This document shows positions 1 to 5,571 of a stretch of 5,571 nt of DNA, in pieces. Position 1 is the stretch's first letter, and the number at the start of each line of letters is the position of its first letter. The stretch is from assembly GCA_016840305.1 (NCBI GenBank), contig JAEOSP010000696.1:1-5571 (forward strand), read 5' to 3'. The DNA is from Candidatus Hodarchaeota archaeon. Its GTDB lineage: Archaea > Asgardarchaeota > Heimdallarchaeia > Hodarchaeales > Hodarchaeaceae. A program made the position numbers and the translations under genes. The notes beneath the pieces are model-generated. The model was given only the letters and a program-made list of their open reading frames with translations. It was not told the origin of the DNA and did not search any database.

Positions 1-109
1 AAAACGGAACGAGGCTTTTTTTGTGTACAGATTTGATTTCTTCATCTGTGATATTAACAATCCACTCTAGAATTTCTTCATCGCTAAAAAGGCGTTTTTG
101 ATCTTCCAT
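1..109 (-). CDS. N-terminal fragment of an unidentified protein, cut by the left window edge
   Basis: An open frame starts at an ATG at 109 and runs off the left end of the window after 36 codons without a stop. The visible protein begins MEDQKRLFSDEEILEWIVN and continues with an acidic, probably helical stretch (TDEEIKSVHKK). There is no signal peptide or membrane segment in the visible part. A weak purine-rich GGAA lies at 117-120, seven bases before the ATG. It follows the membrane protein gene at 156-836 by 46 bp on the same strand. An AT-rich TATA-like element sits in that gap, so it may have its own promoter or be the next gene of the operon. The fragment is too short to assign a family, and no function is proposed. 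The call as a real gene rests on the uninterrupted frame, its strand and its position. Confidence 0.55.
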   Translation of the reverse strand, partial: MEDQKRLFSDEEILEWIVNITDEEIKSVHKKSLVPF

Positions 110-140
110 ACTACATTTCCAACTTTTAGTTTTGAATTAA

Positions 141-148
141 CATATAAT
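141..148 (-). promoter_or_regulatory. Possible TATA-like box for the gene at the left edge
   Basis: On the minus strand this reads AATTATATG, which resembles an archaeal TATA box, about 33 bases before the ATG at 109. A transcript starting roughly 25 bases downstream would have a leader of about 10 bases. The region is AT-rich throughout, so a chance match is quite possible. Confidence 0.25.
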
Positions 149-155
149 TCTGCTA

Positions 156-836
156 TTAAGAGTCCTCATTTTCATCCTTAGATTTCCAAACAAACTTACT
201 TGGTTGTTGAGAGGTTTCTGAGCTACCTGCAAACTTACCAAGTCGGACGGTATGTTTAGTTCTGGCAATTAATGAAACAATGATAAGGCCAATAATTACA
301 ATAAGGAATATAACCATACCAATTTCTAGTATTTCTCTTCCACTGAAACCAGTAATTTGTGTTATCCCTGCCGCTTTCTGTATTTTAAGATAGAAAGGAT
401 GAAAAGTAGCTGGAAATGTCATAGTACAGTCCAATGTGTAAGATCCTTCAGTATCTGAAATAAAGGGATCAAACGATAAAATTATTCCTTTCTGCCCTGA
501 TTTTATTGTATATTGGATATTATAATAGTATACTTCTTCAGTTCCTTGGAAAAGTCTTAAATTTGTTGTAAAAATACCTGCTGTAACTGGATCACGTGGT
601 GCTACAGTAATATAGTAAAGAGTATTCGCTTCAAGATTAATTGTTTCATCTAAATCATAAACATCTGTCATACCTGTATGAAGAACAACTGGTTGAGCAA
701 ATTGATCGAAAATACCAATAAATCCAATACCAATGGGAATTGCAGAAAGTAAGATCAAAATTATGAAAAATAAGTTGATCTTACCCACAAGGCGGAATTT
801 GACCTCCTCTTCAGACGGGGAATCCTCTTTTGTCAT
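156..836 (-). CDS. Membrane protein with two transmembrane helices flanking an outside beta-rich domain
   Basis: This predicts a 226-residue protein. A short acidic N-terminus (MTKEDSPSEEE) and a basic stretch precede a hydrophobic helix at about residues 19-43. About 125 residues rich in alternating hydrophobic and aromatic positions follow (for example NTLYYITVAP, GSYTLDCTMTF), then a second helix at about 169-191 followed by RTKHTVR and a polar tail. The positive-inside rule places both ends in the cytoplasm and the middle domain outside. The rhythm of the outside domain, with a turn before GSYTL, recalls small beta-sandwich adhesion-type domains such as pre-peptidase C-terminal (PPC) or GOLD domains, but this is only pattern resemblance. 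I prefer the ATG at 836 because AGGGAT at 843-848 sits six bases upstream. An in-frame GTG at 854 would add six residues and overlap the preceding gene by eight bases. The preceding stop codon overlaps this ribosome binding site, which suggests coupled translation. Function is unknown. Confidence 0.8.
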   Translation of the reverse strand: MTKEDSPSEEEVKFRLVGKINLFFIILILLSAIPIGIGFIGIFDQFAQPVVLHTGMTDVYDLDETINLEANTLYYITVAPRDPVTAGIFTTNLRLFQGTEEVYYYNIQYTIKSGQKGIILSFDPFISDTEGSYTLDCTMTFPATFHPFYLKIQKAAGITQITGFSGREILEIGMVIFLIVIIGLIIVSLIARTKHTVRLGKFAGSSETSQQPSKFVWKSKDENEDS

Positions 837-842
837 TTTTGA

Positions 843-848
843 ATCCCT
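843..848 (-). promoter_or_regulatory. Ribosome binding site that decides the membrane protein start
   Basis: AGGGAT on the minus strand lies six bases before the ATG at 836 and overlaps the TAG stop (847-849) of the upstream gene. It supports the ATG over the GTG at 854, which has only a poor purine-rich stretch before it. Confidence 0.5.
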
Positions 849-1227
849 ATTCACGAATTCGCTCTTTCATAGAGAAAGGAATATCCCCATATTCTTGAGT
901 TAAGAGTCGGGTAAATCTTATTTTGTATTTCCCAACTGGAAGAGGTGTATCACGCTTGAATTGAAGTATAGCATTCGACTTAACACTAAAATTAGCAGGT
1001 GTTTGTTCACTTATCTTTTTGTTTTCAGCAGTTTCATCACCTATCTTTACTATGAAGTCTTTATACTTCTCTTTGCCTTCAATTGCGTCTCCTTTAATTT
1101 CAAACTTTATAGATTCAATTATGGTTGCATCAGATATTGAATTTTTCATTTCTATCTGAAAACCACCTTCTATATTCTTCAACGATTTTTTTACAAACAA
1201 CGTACGCAGTAGATCTTCGTTTACCAT
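847..1227 (-). CDS. Small beta-rich protein of unknown function
   Basis: This predicts a soluble protein of 126 residues with no membrane segment or signal peptide. It starts MVNEDLLRTLFVKKSLKN and continues with GGFQIEMKN, then alternating strands and turns, and ends with a proline-glycine turn (DTPLPVGKYKIRF) and EYGDIPFSMKERI. The pattern suggests a compact beta-sandwich. The order of an N-terminal GF-type strand, an 'I.F.I.GD' segment and a late 'L..GKY.I.F' strand loosely recalls C-glycoside deglycosidase beta-subunit/DUF6379-like domains. This is a memory-based resemblance and weak. No catalytic residues can be named. The ATG at 1227 is chosen because GGTGA at 1233-1237 lies five bases before it. 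The ATG at 1239 gives four more residues but has no visible ribosome binding site. It lies 60 bp after the alcohol dehydrogenase and 10 bp before the membrane protein gene, so it is probably co-transcribed with both. Confidence 0.7.
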   Translation of the reverse strand: MVNEDLLRTLFVKKSLKNIEGGFQIEMKNSISDATIIESIKFEIKGDAIEGKEKYKDFIVKIGDETAENKKISEQTPANFSVKSNAILQFKRDTPLPVGKYKIRFTRLLTQEYGDIPFSMKERIRE

Positions 1228-1232
1228 TTTTT

Positions 1233-1237
1233 TCACC
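1233..1237 (-). promoter_or_regulatory. Ribosome binding site that decides the small protein start
   Basis: GGTGA on the minus strand is complementary to the usual archaeal 16S rRNA tail and is five bases before the ATG at 1227. It lies inside the four-codon extension that would result from the ATG at 1239, so the shorter protein is favoured. Confidence 0.45.
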
Positions 1238-1287
1238 ATTTTGATGTTGTACTTATTTCAATTCTTTTCGGCGAGAGATGAAGATTC

Positions 1288-2478
1288 TTAAAAATCTAAC
1301 TCCTTTCCTTCAAACATATAGTTAAAAATTCTCTTATAATCTTCATAATCAAGTGGTCGAGGATTGGAAAGAGTTCCAGAGTCGTTTAAGGCATAATCAA
1401 TAGCGCTATCAAGCCTCTGACTGAATAACTCCTCTGAAATACCCATTTCTTTAAGCGAAACAGGTAGCTTCAGTTGATCTAAGAGATCTCTATATCCATC
1501 GATTAATTTATTGGATAATTCTTCATCTGAATTTCCACTAAATCCAGCTAATCGAGCTAAATCAGCAATTCTTTCTGGTTCTGTGTCTTTATTGTAAGAT
1601 AATGAATACCAACAAGCAGGACCAATAATAACTGAATGAGGAATCTTATACGCAGCACCTATACTATGACCAAGAGAATGCGCTAATATTATCTGAGAAT
1701 TACCAAAGCCCCAACCAGCCATTGTGGCCGCATTGTGAATTTTTTCACGTATCTCAGAATCTGCTTCCCCTTTTTCAGTTGCCTGACTTACTGCTATTGG
1801 TAAATTTTCCCAAAGGAGTTTGAACGCATGACGAAGAAGCGCATCGGAAAAATCATTTCTCCATGTAGATAGATAACCATCAATTGCATGGCACATAGCA
1901 TCCATTCCAGTCCCTGCTATGAGCTTAACTGGCATTGTTTTAGTTAAAGAAGGATCGAGTATAGTGATATCAGCAACCAATTCACGATTACCGAATGATG
2001 CTTTTCTTTCAATACTTGACGATTTATCAGTTAATACAGTTGCCCATGTAACATCAGCTCCAGTTCCTGATGTTGTTGGAATGTTTATTAACATACAACT
2101 GGTTTTTTTTCTAAGCTCCAGACTTCTAAATGGATCTAGACCTTCTATTGCATCTAATCCATCTTCAGGATTAGCCCACATCGGCCACATACCCTTAGCA
2201 GAGTCTAGAACGCTACCACCACCAAGAGCAATGATAACATCAGGTTTTGTTTTAATTAATAATTCTGCTCCTTTCTGAACGATTTGAAACGTTGGTTCAC
2301 TAGGAATTTCGTCAAAGATTGTTATATTGCATTGTAAGTGCTGTTTAATCGCTGATAAATGCAATTTCCGCATAAGAGGATCGGTTACGATAAATGCATG
2401 CTTAAAAGATAGCTCAGAAAGATATTCTAACGCGTCTTCACCGAAGATACACTTTCTGGGAGATGTAAAATCCCACAT
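1288..2478 (-). CDS. Iron-type (group III) alcohol dehydrogenase
   Basis: This 396-residue protein has the normal length for the metal-dependent Fe-ADH family, which interconverts alcohols and aldehydes or ketones with NAD(P)(H) in the cytoplasm. The N-terminal nucleotide-binding domain contains VTDP at 31-34, GGGS at 86-89 followed by LDSAKG, and PTTSGTGADVT at 134-144. The C-terminal helical domain carries the metal ligands: D193 and H197 in GMDAMCHAIDGY, H267 in AHSLGHSIG, and H281 in IPHSV. H271 matches the conserved second histidine near the active site. All four ligands are present, so the enzyme looks intact. By comparison with E. coli FucO, where Asp39 after the first strand disfavours NADP, D33 suggests NAD(H) use; this is inference. 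Family members commonly read GSEVT where this one has GADVT. The gene follows the SCP2 gene by 15 bp and has a strong ribosome binding site in that gap, so the two are very probably co-transcribed. The substrate cannot be read from sequence; the neighbours suggest an aliphatic alcohol or aldehyde. Confidence 0.95.
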   Translation of the reverse strand: MWDFTSPRKCIFGEDALEYLSELSFKHAFIVTDPLMRKLHLSAIKQHLQCNITIFDEIPSEPTFQIVQKGAELLIKTKPDVIIALGGGSVLDSAKGMWPMWANPEDGLDAIEGLDPFRSLELRKKTSCMLINIPTTSGTGADVTWATVLTDKSSSIERKASFGNRELVADITILDPSLTKTMPVKLIAGTGMDAMCHAIDGYLSTWRNDFSDALLRHAFKLLWENLPIAVSQATEKGEADSEIREKIHNAATMAGWGFGNSQIILAHSLGHSIGAAYKIPHSVIIGPACWYSLSYNKDTEPERIADLARLAGFSGNSDEELSNKLIDGYRDLLDQLKLPVSLKEMGISEELFSQRLDSAIDYALNDSGTLSNPRPLDYEDYKRIFNYMFEGKELDF

Positions 2479-2484
2479 TTAATC

Positions 2485-2491
2485 ATCACCC
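2485..2491 (-). promoter_or_regulatory. Strong ribosome binding site of the alcohol dehydrogenase
   Basis: GGGTGAT on the minus strand lies six bases before the ATG at 2478 and fills the 15-bp gap after the stop of the SCP2 gene. It matches the archaeal anti-Shine-Dalgarno sequence well and fixes the dehydrogenase start. Confidence 0.75.
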
Positions 2492-2493
2492 GT

Positions 2494-2916
2494 TTAAGGA
2501 TACTCAACATTTTCTACTGCAGCCGTGCATGCAACAAGTTCTTGAGCTGCTTTAAGAGCTCTCATCAATTTTGCCATAGATTTAGCACTGCAATCAACTT
2601 TAAATTTACGCTGCATTATCCCTTTTAATGGACCTATCTTTCCATCAAAAAGCTTTAACCAATTGCTATACTTACCACTATAGACGTATTCAACCTTATC
2701 AGGAGCTGGTCGATCGGGTGTGATTAAATAGGCATCACGACACTTTCCATGCCATAAATCACAATATACTTTAAATCCTTCAGTTAAAGGACCATCTGGT
2801 AATGTTTCAAAGATAAAATCCCCTTCCCAATTTTTCGCAGCTTTTTCATAACCTTCGCTTTCATTTACTACCTTCATAAAGGCTTCTGCCCATTCTTGTG
2901 AACCATAAAGCATCAT
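2494..2916 (-). CDS. SCP2 sterol-carrier-like lipid-binding protein
   Basis: This 140-residue soluble protein has the size of a single SCP2 domain (COG3255-like). SCP2 domains form a hydrophobic tunnel that holds lipids or fatty acyl groups; stand-alone prokaryotic members are mostly uncharacterised. The N-terminal half has a helix (QEWAEAFMKVVNESEGY) and strands (GDFIFET, GFKVYCDLWHGKC). The C-terminal half carries the typical block: SGKYSNWLKLFDGKIGP at 80-96, the 'MQRKFKVDC' strand at 101-109, and a final amphipathic helix (MAKLMRALKAAQELV) at 114-128. There are no membrane segments and no signal peptide. It is the first gene of the minus-strand set and lies 15 bp before the alcohol dehydrogenase, which suggests that it binds or presents a hydrophobic substrate for that pathway. 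Two adjacent ATGs exist (2916 and 2913). GAGAGAT at 2919-2925 is closer to ideal spacing for the second, so the start is uncertain by one residue. Confidence 0.85.
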   Translation of the reverse strand: MMLYGSQEWAEAFMKVVNESEGYEKAAKNWEGDFIFETLPDGPLTEGFKVYCDLWHGKCRDAYLITPDRPAPDKVEYVYSGKYSNWLKLFDGKIGPLKGIMQRKFKVDCSAKSMAKLMRALKAAQELVACTAAVENVEYP

Positions 2917-2934
2917 AAATCTCTCATTTTCATG

Positions 2935-2948
2935 TTTAAATATATTTT
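2935..2948 (-). promoter_or_regulatory. TATA box for the leftward SCP2-alcohol dehydrogenase operon
   Basis: The minus strand reads AAAATATATTTAAA, a strong match to an archaeal TATA box, centred about 26 bases before the ATG at 2916. Transcription would then begin at or just before the start codon, giving a leaderless or nearly leaderless mRNA. The assignment rests on position and composition only. Confidence 0.55.
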
Positions 2949-2954
2949 ATTAAG

Positions 2955-2998
2955 TTTAAGAGTAAGTAATTTATCCTCATCTTTGTTATTTTAAGAGT
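2955..2998. repeat. Pair of 9-bp direct repeats in the divergent intergenic region
   Basis: TTTAAGAGT occurs at 2955-2963 and again at 2990-2998, a spacing of 35 bp start to start. The copies lie between the two divergent TATA-like boxes, where a regulator could bind. The repeat is short and AT-rich, so chance is a real alternative. Confidence 0.35.
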
Positions 2999-3020
2999 TC
3001 CCGCTTGTGTCACGCTTAAC

Positions 3021-3029
3021 TTTTTAAAG
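3021..3029 (+). promoter_or_regulatory. Probable TATA box for the rightward AOR operon
   Basis: TTTTTAAAG is preceded by CGCTTAAC, which could serve as the TFB-recognition element. A start about 26 bases downstream (near 3051) would give a leader of roughly 35 bases that includes the GGTTGA ribosome binding site. An alternative AT-rich box, AAAATATG at 3048-3055, would give a much shorter leader. Confidence 0.4.
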
Positions 3030-3073
3030 CCTCAAAGAAATATTCCCAAAATATGATTCATAATTGCAATTGC

Positions 3074-3079
3074 GGTTGA
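3074..3079 (+). promoter_or_regulatory. Ribosome binding site of the AOR gene
   Basis: GGTTGA lies six bases before the ATG at 3086. It is an imperfect version of GGTGA and is preceded by a tandem AATTGC AATTGC at 3062-3073. It supports the ATG at 3086 rather than the in-frame ATG four codons later. Confidence 0.4.
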
Positions 3080-3085
3080 AAAAAC

Positions 3086-4948
3086 ATGTATGGTTATATG
3101 GGCAAAATTCTAAGGGTTAATTTATCGACTGGGGAGCTAAAGGAAGAGATTCCTGACGAACAAGACCTACGTATGTACCTAGGAGGGGCAGGATTAGCAA
3201 CGAAGTATCTTTTTGATGAAGTACCAAAGGGAATAGATCCATTAGGACCCGAAAATAAATTGATAATTATGACTGGTCCTATGACTGGAACTATGTCCCC
3301 CAGTACTGGAAGATTTTCAGTAGTAGCCAAATCACCTCTGACAGGATTTTGGGGACAAGCTAATTCAGGAGGTTTCTGGGGAGTTCATTTAAAGCGATCA
3401 GGGTATGACGGGATTATATTCGAAGGTAAAGCAGAGAAACCAGTTTATCTTGTTACTGATAATAACAAAGCAGAGTTAAAGGATGCAACCCATTTATGGG
3501 GTAAAAATACATCAGAAACAACAAAAAAAATTAAAGAAGACATAGGTGAGGACTTCCAAGTTGCCTGTATAGGAATAGGAGGGGAAAAATTAGTCAAATA
3601 CGCTGCAATCATGAACGATGTGGAGGATGAAAACTGGGGTCGAGCTGCAGGCAGATGTGGGATGGGAACGGTCATGGGATCAAAAAACCTCAAAGCAATT
3701 GCTTCTAGAGGAAAAATGAGAGTTGTTCTTGCAGAACCCGAAAAATATAGAGAACTTGCTAAAGAAAGACGAGAATGGGTTGACCAAAGTTTACTGAAGA
3801 TGACGCTCGAAGTTTTTGGTACAACCGCTATCTTAGATATGGTTAATCAAAGAGGGGGATTGCCAAGTAGAAATTGGCAAACAGGATATGTAGAACAATT
3901 TGATAAGATAAATGGTGAGGCTATAAACGATACGATATTAGTTGAGGGAAAAGCTTGCTTTGCTTGCCCTATTGCTTGTGGACGTGTATCTGATATTAAA
4001 GAGGGAAAATATGCTTCAAAAGGAGAAGGACCAGAGTTCGAATCAATAGGAGCATTTGGTAGTATGTGTGACATATATGATTTAAACGCTATTACCTTAG
4101 CTCACTTCCTATGCAATGAGTACGGTTTGGATACAATTTCTTGTGGATCTACCATCGCTTTTGCAATGGAAGCTGTTGAGAAAGGACTCTTAACAGGAGA
4201 AGAGTGGTTAACAACTAAATTTGGTAATACCGATGCAATTATTGATCTTGTTCACAAAATTGGCAAACGTGAAGGCATTGGTGATTTTCTAGCTGAAGGA
4301 TCGAAAGCCATGTCAGAAAAACTTGGTCAAGGTAGTGAAAGGTTTGCGATGCATGTTAAAGGATTAGAGTTACCTGCTTACGATTCAAGGGCAGCTAAGA
4401 TTACTGGGCTTGCATATGCAACTGCAAATCGTGGTGGGGATCATATAACAGCATATATCGAAGGGCCAGCCTTTATGTCAATGCCATTCCTTATTGTTGA
4501 TGAAGGGGAAGTTGAAGAAAGTGGTATTTTGGAAATTCCTGAAGAAACCAGAGTTGTCAAAGAATATGAGGATGCATTCGGAGTTTTTGATGCTATATCT
4601 GGATGTAAATTCATGGGAATGGTCCTAACAGGAGAGGATTGGGCTATATTGATTGAAAGCCTTCTTGGTTACGAATTTTCAGAGAAAGACTTTCGACTGC
4701 TTGGTGAAAGAATTTACAATATTGAGCGAATCTATAATATTCGGGAAGGATTAACCCGAGAGGATGATACACTCCCAAAACGATTATTGGAAGAACCATT
4801 ACCTGATGGACCAGCAGAGGGACAAACAGTTAATTTAGATCCCTTACTGGATGCTTATTATACTTATAGAGGTTGGGATAAGAACGGTGTTCCTACCCCA
4901 GAGAAGTTAACAGAGTTAGGATTGGAATATTTCATTGATAAAATGTAA
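3086..4948 (+). CDS. aor: Tungsten-dependent aldehyde ferredoxin oxidoreductase
   Basis: This 620-residue protein is close in length to characterised AOR-family enzymes (about 605-620). The family oxidises aldehydes to carboxylic acids in the cytoplasm and passes electrons to ferredoxin, using a tungsten bis-pterin cofactor and one [4Fe-4S] cluster. The start MYGYMGKILRVNLSTGEL is typical of the family. The N-terminal cofactor-binding domain includes GRFSVVAKSPLTG at 75-87, SGGFWG at 94-99 and RCGMGTVMGSKNLKAI at 190-205. Cluster ligands are C291, C294 and C298 (C-x2-C-x3-C) plus C507 in ISGCKFM. Two further family landmarks are GPEFES around E317 and RGGDH with H453, which correspond to the active-site Glu and His regions of Pyrococcus AOR. 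No key residue is missing. A subtype (AOR, FOR, GAPOR or WOR-like) cannot be fixed from this; the ligase gene 31 bp downstream favours an enzyme whose product is a carboxylic acid to be activated. It is transcribed divergently from the alcohol dehydrogenase operon. Confidence 0.95.
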   Translation: MYGYMGKILRVNLSTGELKEEIPDEQDLRMYLGGAGLATKYLFDEVPKGIDPLGPENKLIIMTGPMTGTMSPSTGRFSVVAKSPLTGFWGQANSGGFWGVHLKRSGYDGIIFEGKAEKPVYLVTDNNKAELKDATHLWGKNTSETTKKIKEDIGEDFQVACIGIGGEKLVKYAAIMNDVEDENWGRAAGRCGMGTVMGSKNLKAIASRGKMRVVLAEPEKYRELAKERREWVDQSLLKMTLEVFGTTAILDMVNQRGGLPSRNWQTGYVEQFDKINGEAINDTILVEGKACFACPIACGRVSDIKEGKYASKGEGPEFESIGAFGSMCDIYDLNAITLAHFLCNEYGLDTISCGSTIAFAMEAVEKGLLTGEEWLTTKFGNTDAIIDLVHKIGKREGIGDFLAEGSKAMSEKLGQGSERFAMHVKGLELPAYDSRAAKITGLAYATANRGGDHITAYIEGPAFMSMPFLIVDEGEVEESGILEIPEETRVVKEYEDAFGVFDAISGCKFMGMVLTGEDWAILIESLLGYEFSEKDFRLLGERIYNIERIYNIREGLTREDDTLPKRLLEEPLPDGPAEGQTVNLDPLLDAYYTYRGWDKNGVPTPEKLTELGLEYFIDKM

Positions 4949-4969
4949 AAGGTCAATATTATAGGATAA

Positions 4970-4974
4970 GTGAG
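4970..4974 (+). promoter_or_regulatory. Ribosome binding site supporting the TTG start of the acyl-CoA synthetase
   Basis: GTGAG is five bases before the TTG at 4980 within the short gap after the AOR stop codon. It is the only reasonable Shine-Dalgarno match near the start of this frame. Confidence 0.45.
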
Positions 4975-4979
4975 AAGAA

Positions 4980-5571
4980 TTGGGTATTTACTCTGATAAA
5001 CCATGGATGAAATCTTATTTCATTGGACCCTTTAAACTTCCTAAAACAATGGAACCATATCCAGAAATTTCGGTTTATCAATTACTGGAAGATATAGCTA
5101 AAGAATTCCCAGAAAATGTTGCTTGTGAGTATTTAGATAAAAAAATAACCTACAAAAATTTGAAAGATAATGTTGACCGATTTGCTACTGCTTTAGCAAA
5201 TTTAGGGGTTAAAAAGGGAGATACAGTGGTCACAATACTTCCTACATGTATCGAATTCATAATTGCTGATTTTTCAATCATGAGACTAGGTGCGATACAT
5301 GTTCCACTAAGTATTCTGCACAAAGCTGATGATTTGTTGTATGAATTAAATGAATCAAAAGCAGAGACAGTTATATGCTCTTATAGACGTCTAGATAGAA
5401 TCAATGAAATAAAAGATAGAATTAAGATTCAGAATCTGATATATACTCCAGTAGCAATATTTCCAGACTACTCACTTCCTGAAATAGAAAAAATACCTGA
5501 TGCGTATTTGCTAACAGATCTTATTGAAAGAAATGAACCAAATCCTCCAGCTGTTACAATTAATGCGAAAG
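4980..5571 (+). CDS. AMP-forming acyl-CoA synthetase, N-terminal part, cut by the right window edge
   Basis: An open frame of 197 codons starts at a TTG and runs off the window. The family activates carboxylic acids with ATP and CoA through an acyl-AMP. The visible part matches the N-terminal domain of fatty-acid-type ligases: KPWMKSYFIGPF, then YPEISVYQLLEDIAKEFPENVAC, KKITYKNLKDNVDRFATAL, GVKKGDTVVTILPTCIEF and RLGAIHVPLSILHKADDLLYELN. The ATP-binding (T/S)SGTTG-type loop and the later motifs lie beyond the edge, so catalytic completeness cannot be judged. The TTG at 4980 is favoured because GTGAG at 4970-4974 lies five bases upstream, a TGA at 4971-4973 closes the frame just before it, and the first ATG (5007) would remove the conserved PW segment. 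The gene follows AOR by 31 bp on the same strand with no visible terminator, so the acid made by AOR is its likely substrate. Chain length is not determinable here. Confidence 0.88.
   Translation, partial: MGIYSDKPWMKSYFIGPFKLPKTMEPYPEISVYQLLEDIAKEFPENVACEYLDKKITYKNLKDNVDRFATALANLGVKKGDTVVTILPTCIEFIIADFSIMRLGAIHVPLSILHKADDLLYELNESKAETVICSYRRLDRINEIKDRIKIQNLIYTPVAIFPDYSLPEIEKIPDAYLLTDLIERNEPNPPAVTINAK

Noticed and set aside
837..854. GTG start at 854 for the membrane protein
   Set aside because: It would overlap the upstream gene by eight bases and has a poorer ribosome binding site than the ATG at 836, though it cannot be fully excluded.
1228..1239. ATG start at 1239 for the small beta-rich protein
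   Set aside because: No ribosome binding site precedes it, while GGTGA is ideally placed for the ATG at 1227.
1240..1287. Possible terminator or separate promoter between the dehydrogenase and the small protein
   Set aside because: No convincing hairpin, T-run or TATA-like box could be seen in the gap on the coding strand.
1919..2278. 119-codon open frame on the plus strand
   Set aside because: It lies wholly antisense within the alcohol dehydrogenase, whose conserved motifs span this region; the translation has no recognisable domain.
3094..3330. 78-codon open frame on the minus strand
   Set aside because: Antisense to the conserved N-terminal domain of AOR, with no family resemblance.
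3445..3693. 82-codon open frame on the minus strand
   Set aside because: Antisense shadow of the AOR pterin-binding region.
3847..4074. 75-codon open frame on the minus strand
   Set aside because: Antisense shadow of the AOR segment that encodes the C-x2-C-x3-C cluster motif.
4708..4746. Apparent internal repeat in AOR (ERIYNIERIYNIREG)
   Set aside because: A similar repeated pattern near the C-terminal part is ordinary in the AOR family and is not a duplication or mobile element trace.

Overview
This window is AT-rich, gene-dense DNA, most likely from an anaerobic archaeon. The sequence evidence is a tungsten-dependent aldehyde ferredoxin oxidoreductase (AOR) gene, AT-rich TATA-like boxes in the divergent intergenic region, and GGTGAT-type ribosome binding sites. 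The mix of AOR, Fe-type alcohol dehydrogenase, stand-alone SCP2 protein, AMP-forming acyl-CoA ligase and a membrane-anchored beta-rich protein would suit an Asgard-type archaeon, but nothing here fixes the phylum.

The window splits at a 169-bp divergent intergenic region (2917-3085). To the left, five genes run leftward on the minus strand: an SCP2-like lipid-binding protein (2494-2916), an iron-type alcohol dehydrogenase (1288-2478), a small beta-rich protein of unknown function (847-1227), a two-helix membrane protein with an outside domain (156-836), and the first 36 codons of an unidentified gene cut by the left edge (1-109). Spacing is tight (15, 60, 10 and 46 bp with the starts chosen here). 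The first four could form one operon, while the last may have its own TATA-like box.

To the right, two genes run rightward: a full-length AOR (3086-4948) and, 31 bp later, the N-terminal third or so of an AMP-forming acyl-CoA synthetase (4980 to the right edge), which appears to use a TTG start.

The metabolic genes fit together as one inferred route. The alcohol dehydrogenase would interconvert an alcohol and an aldehyde with NAD(H). AOR would oxidise the aldehyde to a carboxylic acid and reduce ferredoxin. The ligase would activate the acid to acyl-CoA. The SCP2 protein suggests that the compounds are hydrophobic, such as fatty alcohols, aldehydes and acids. The two minus-strand proteins downstream of the dehydrogenase have no recognised function and are the least explained part of the window. 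No RNA gene, CRISPR array, transposon or prophage signature was seen, and no gene-free stretch exceeds 300 bases.
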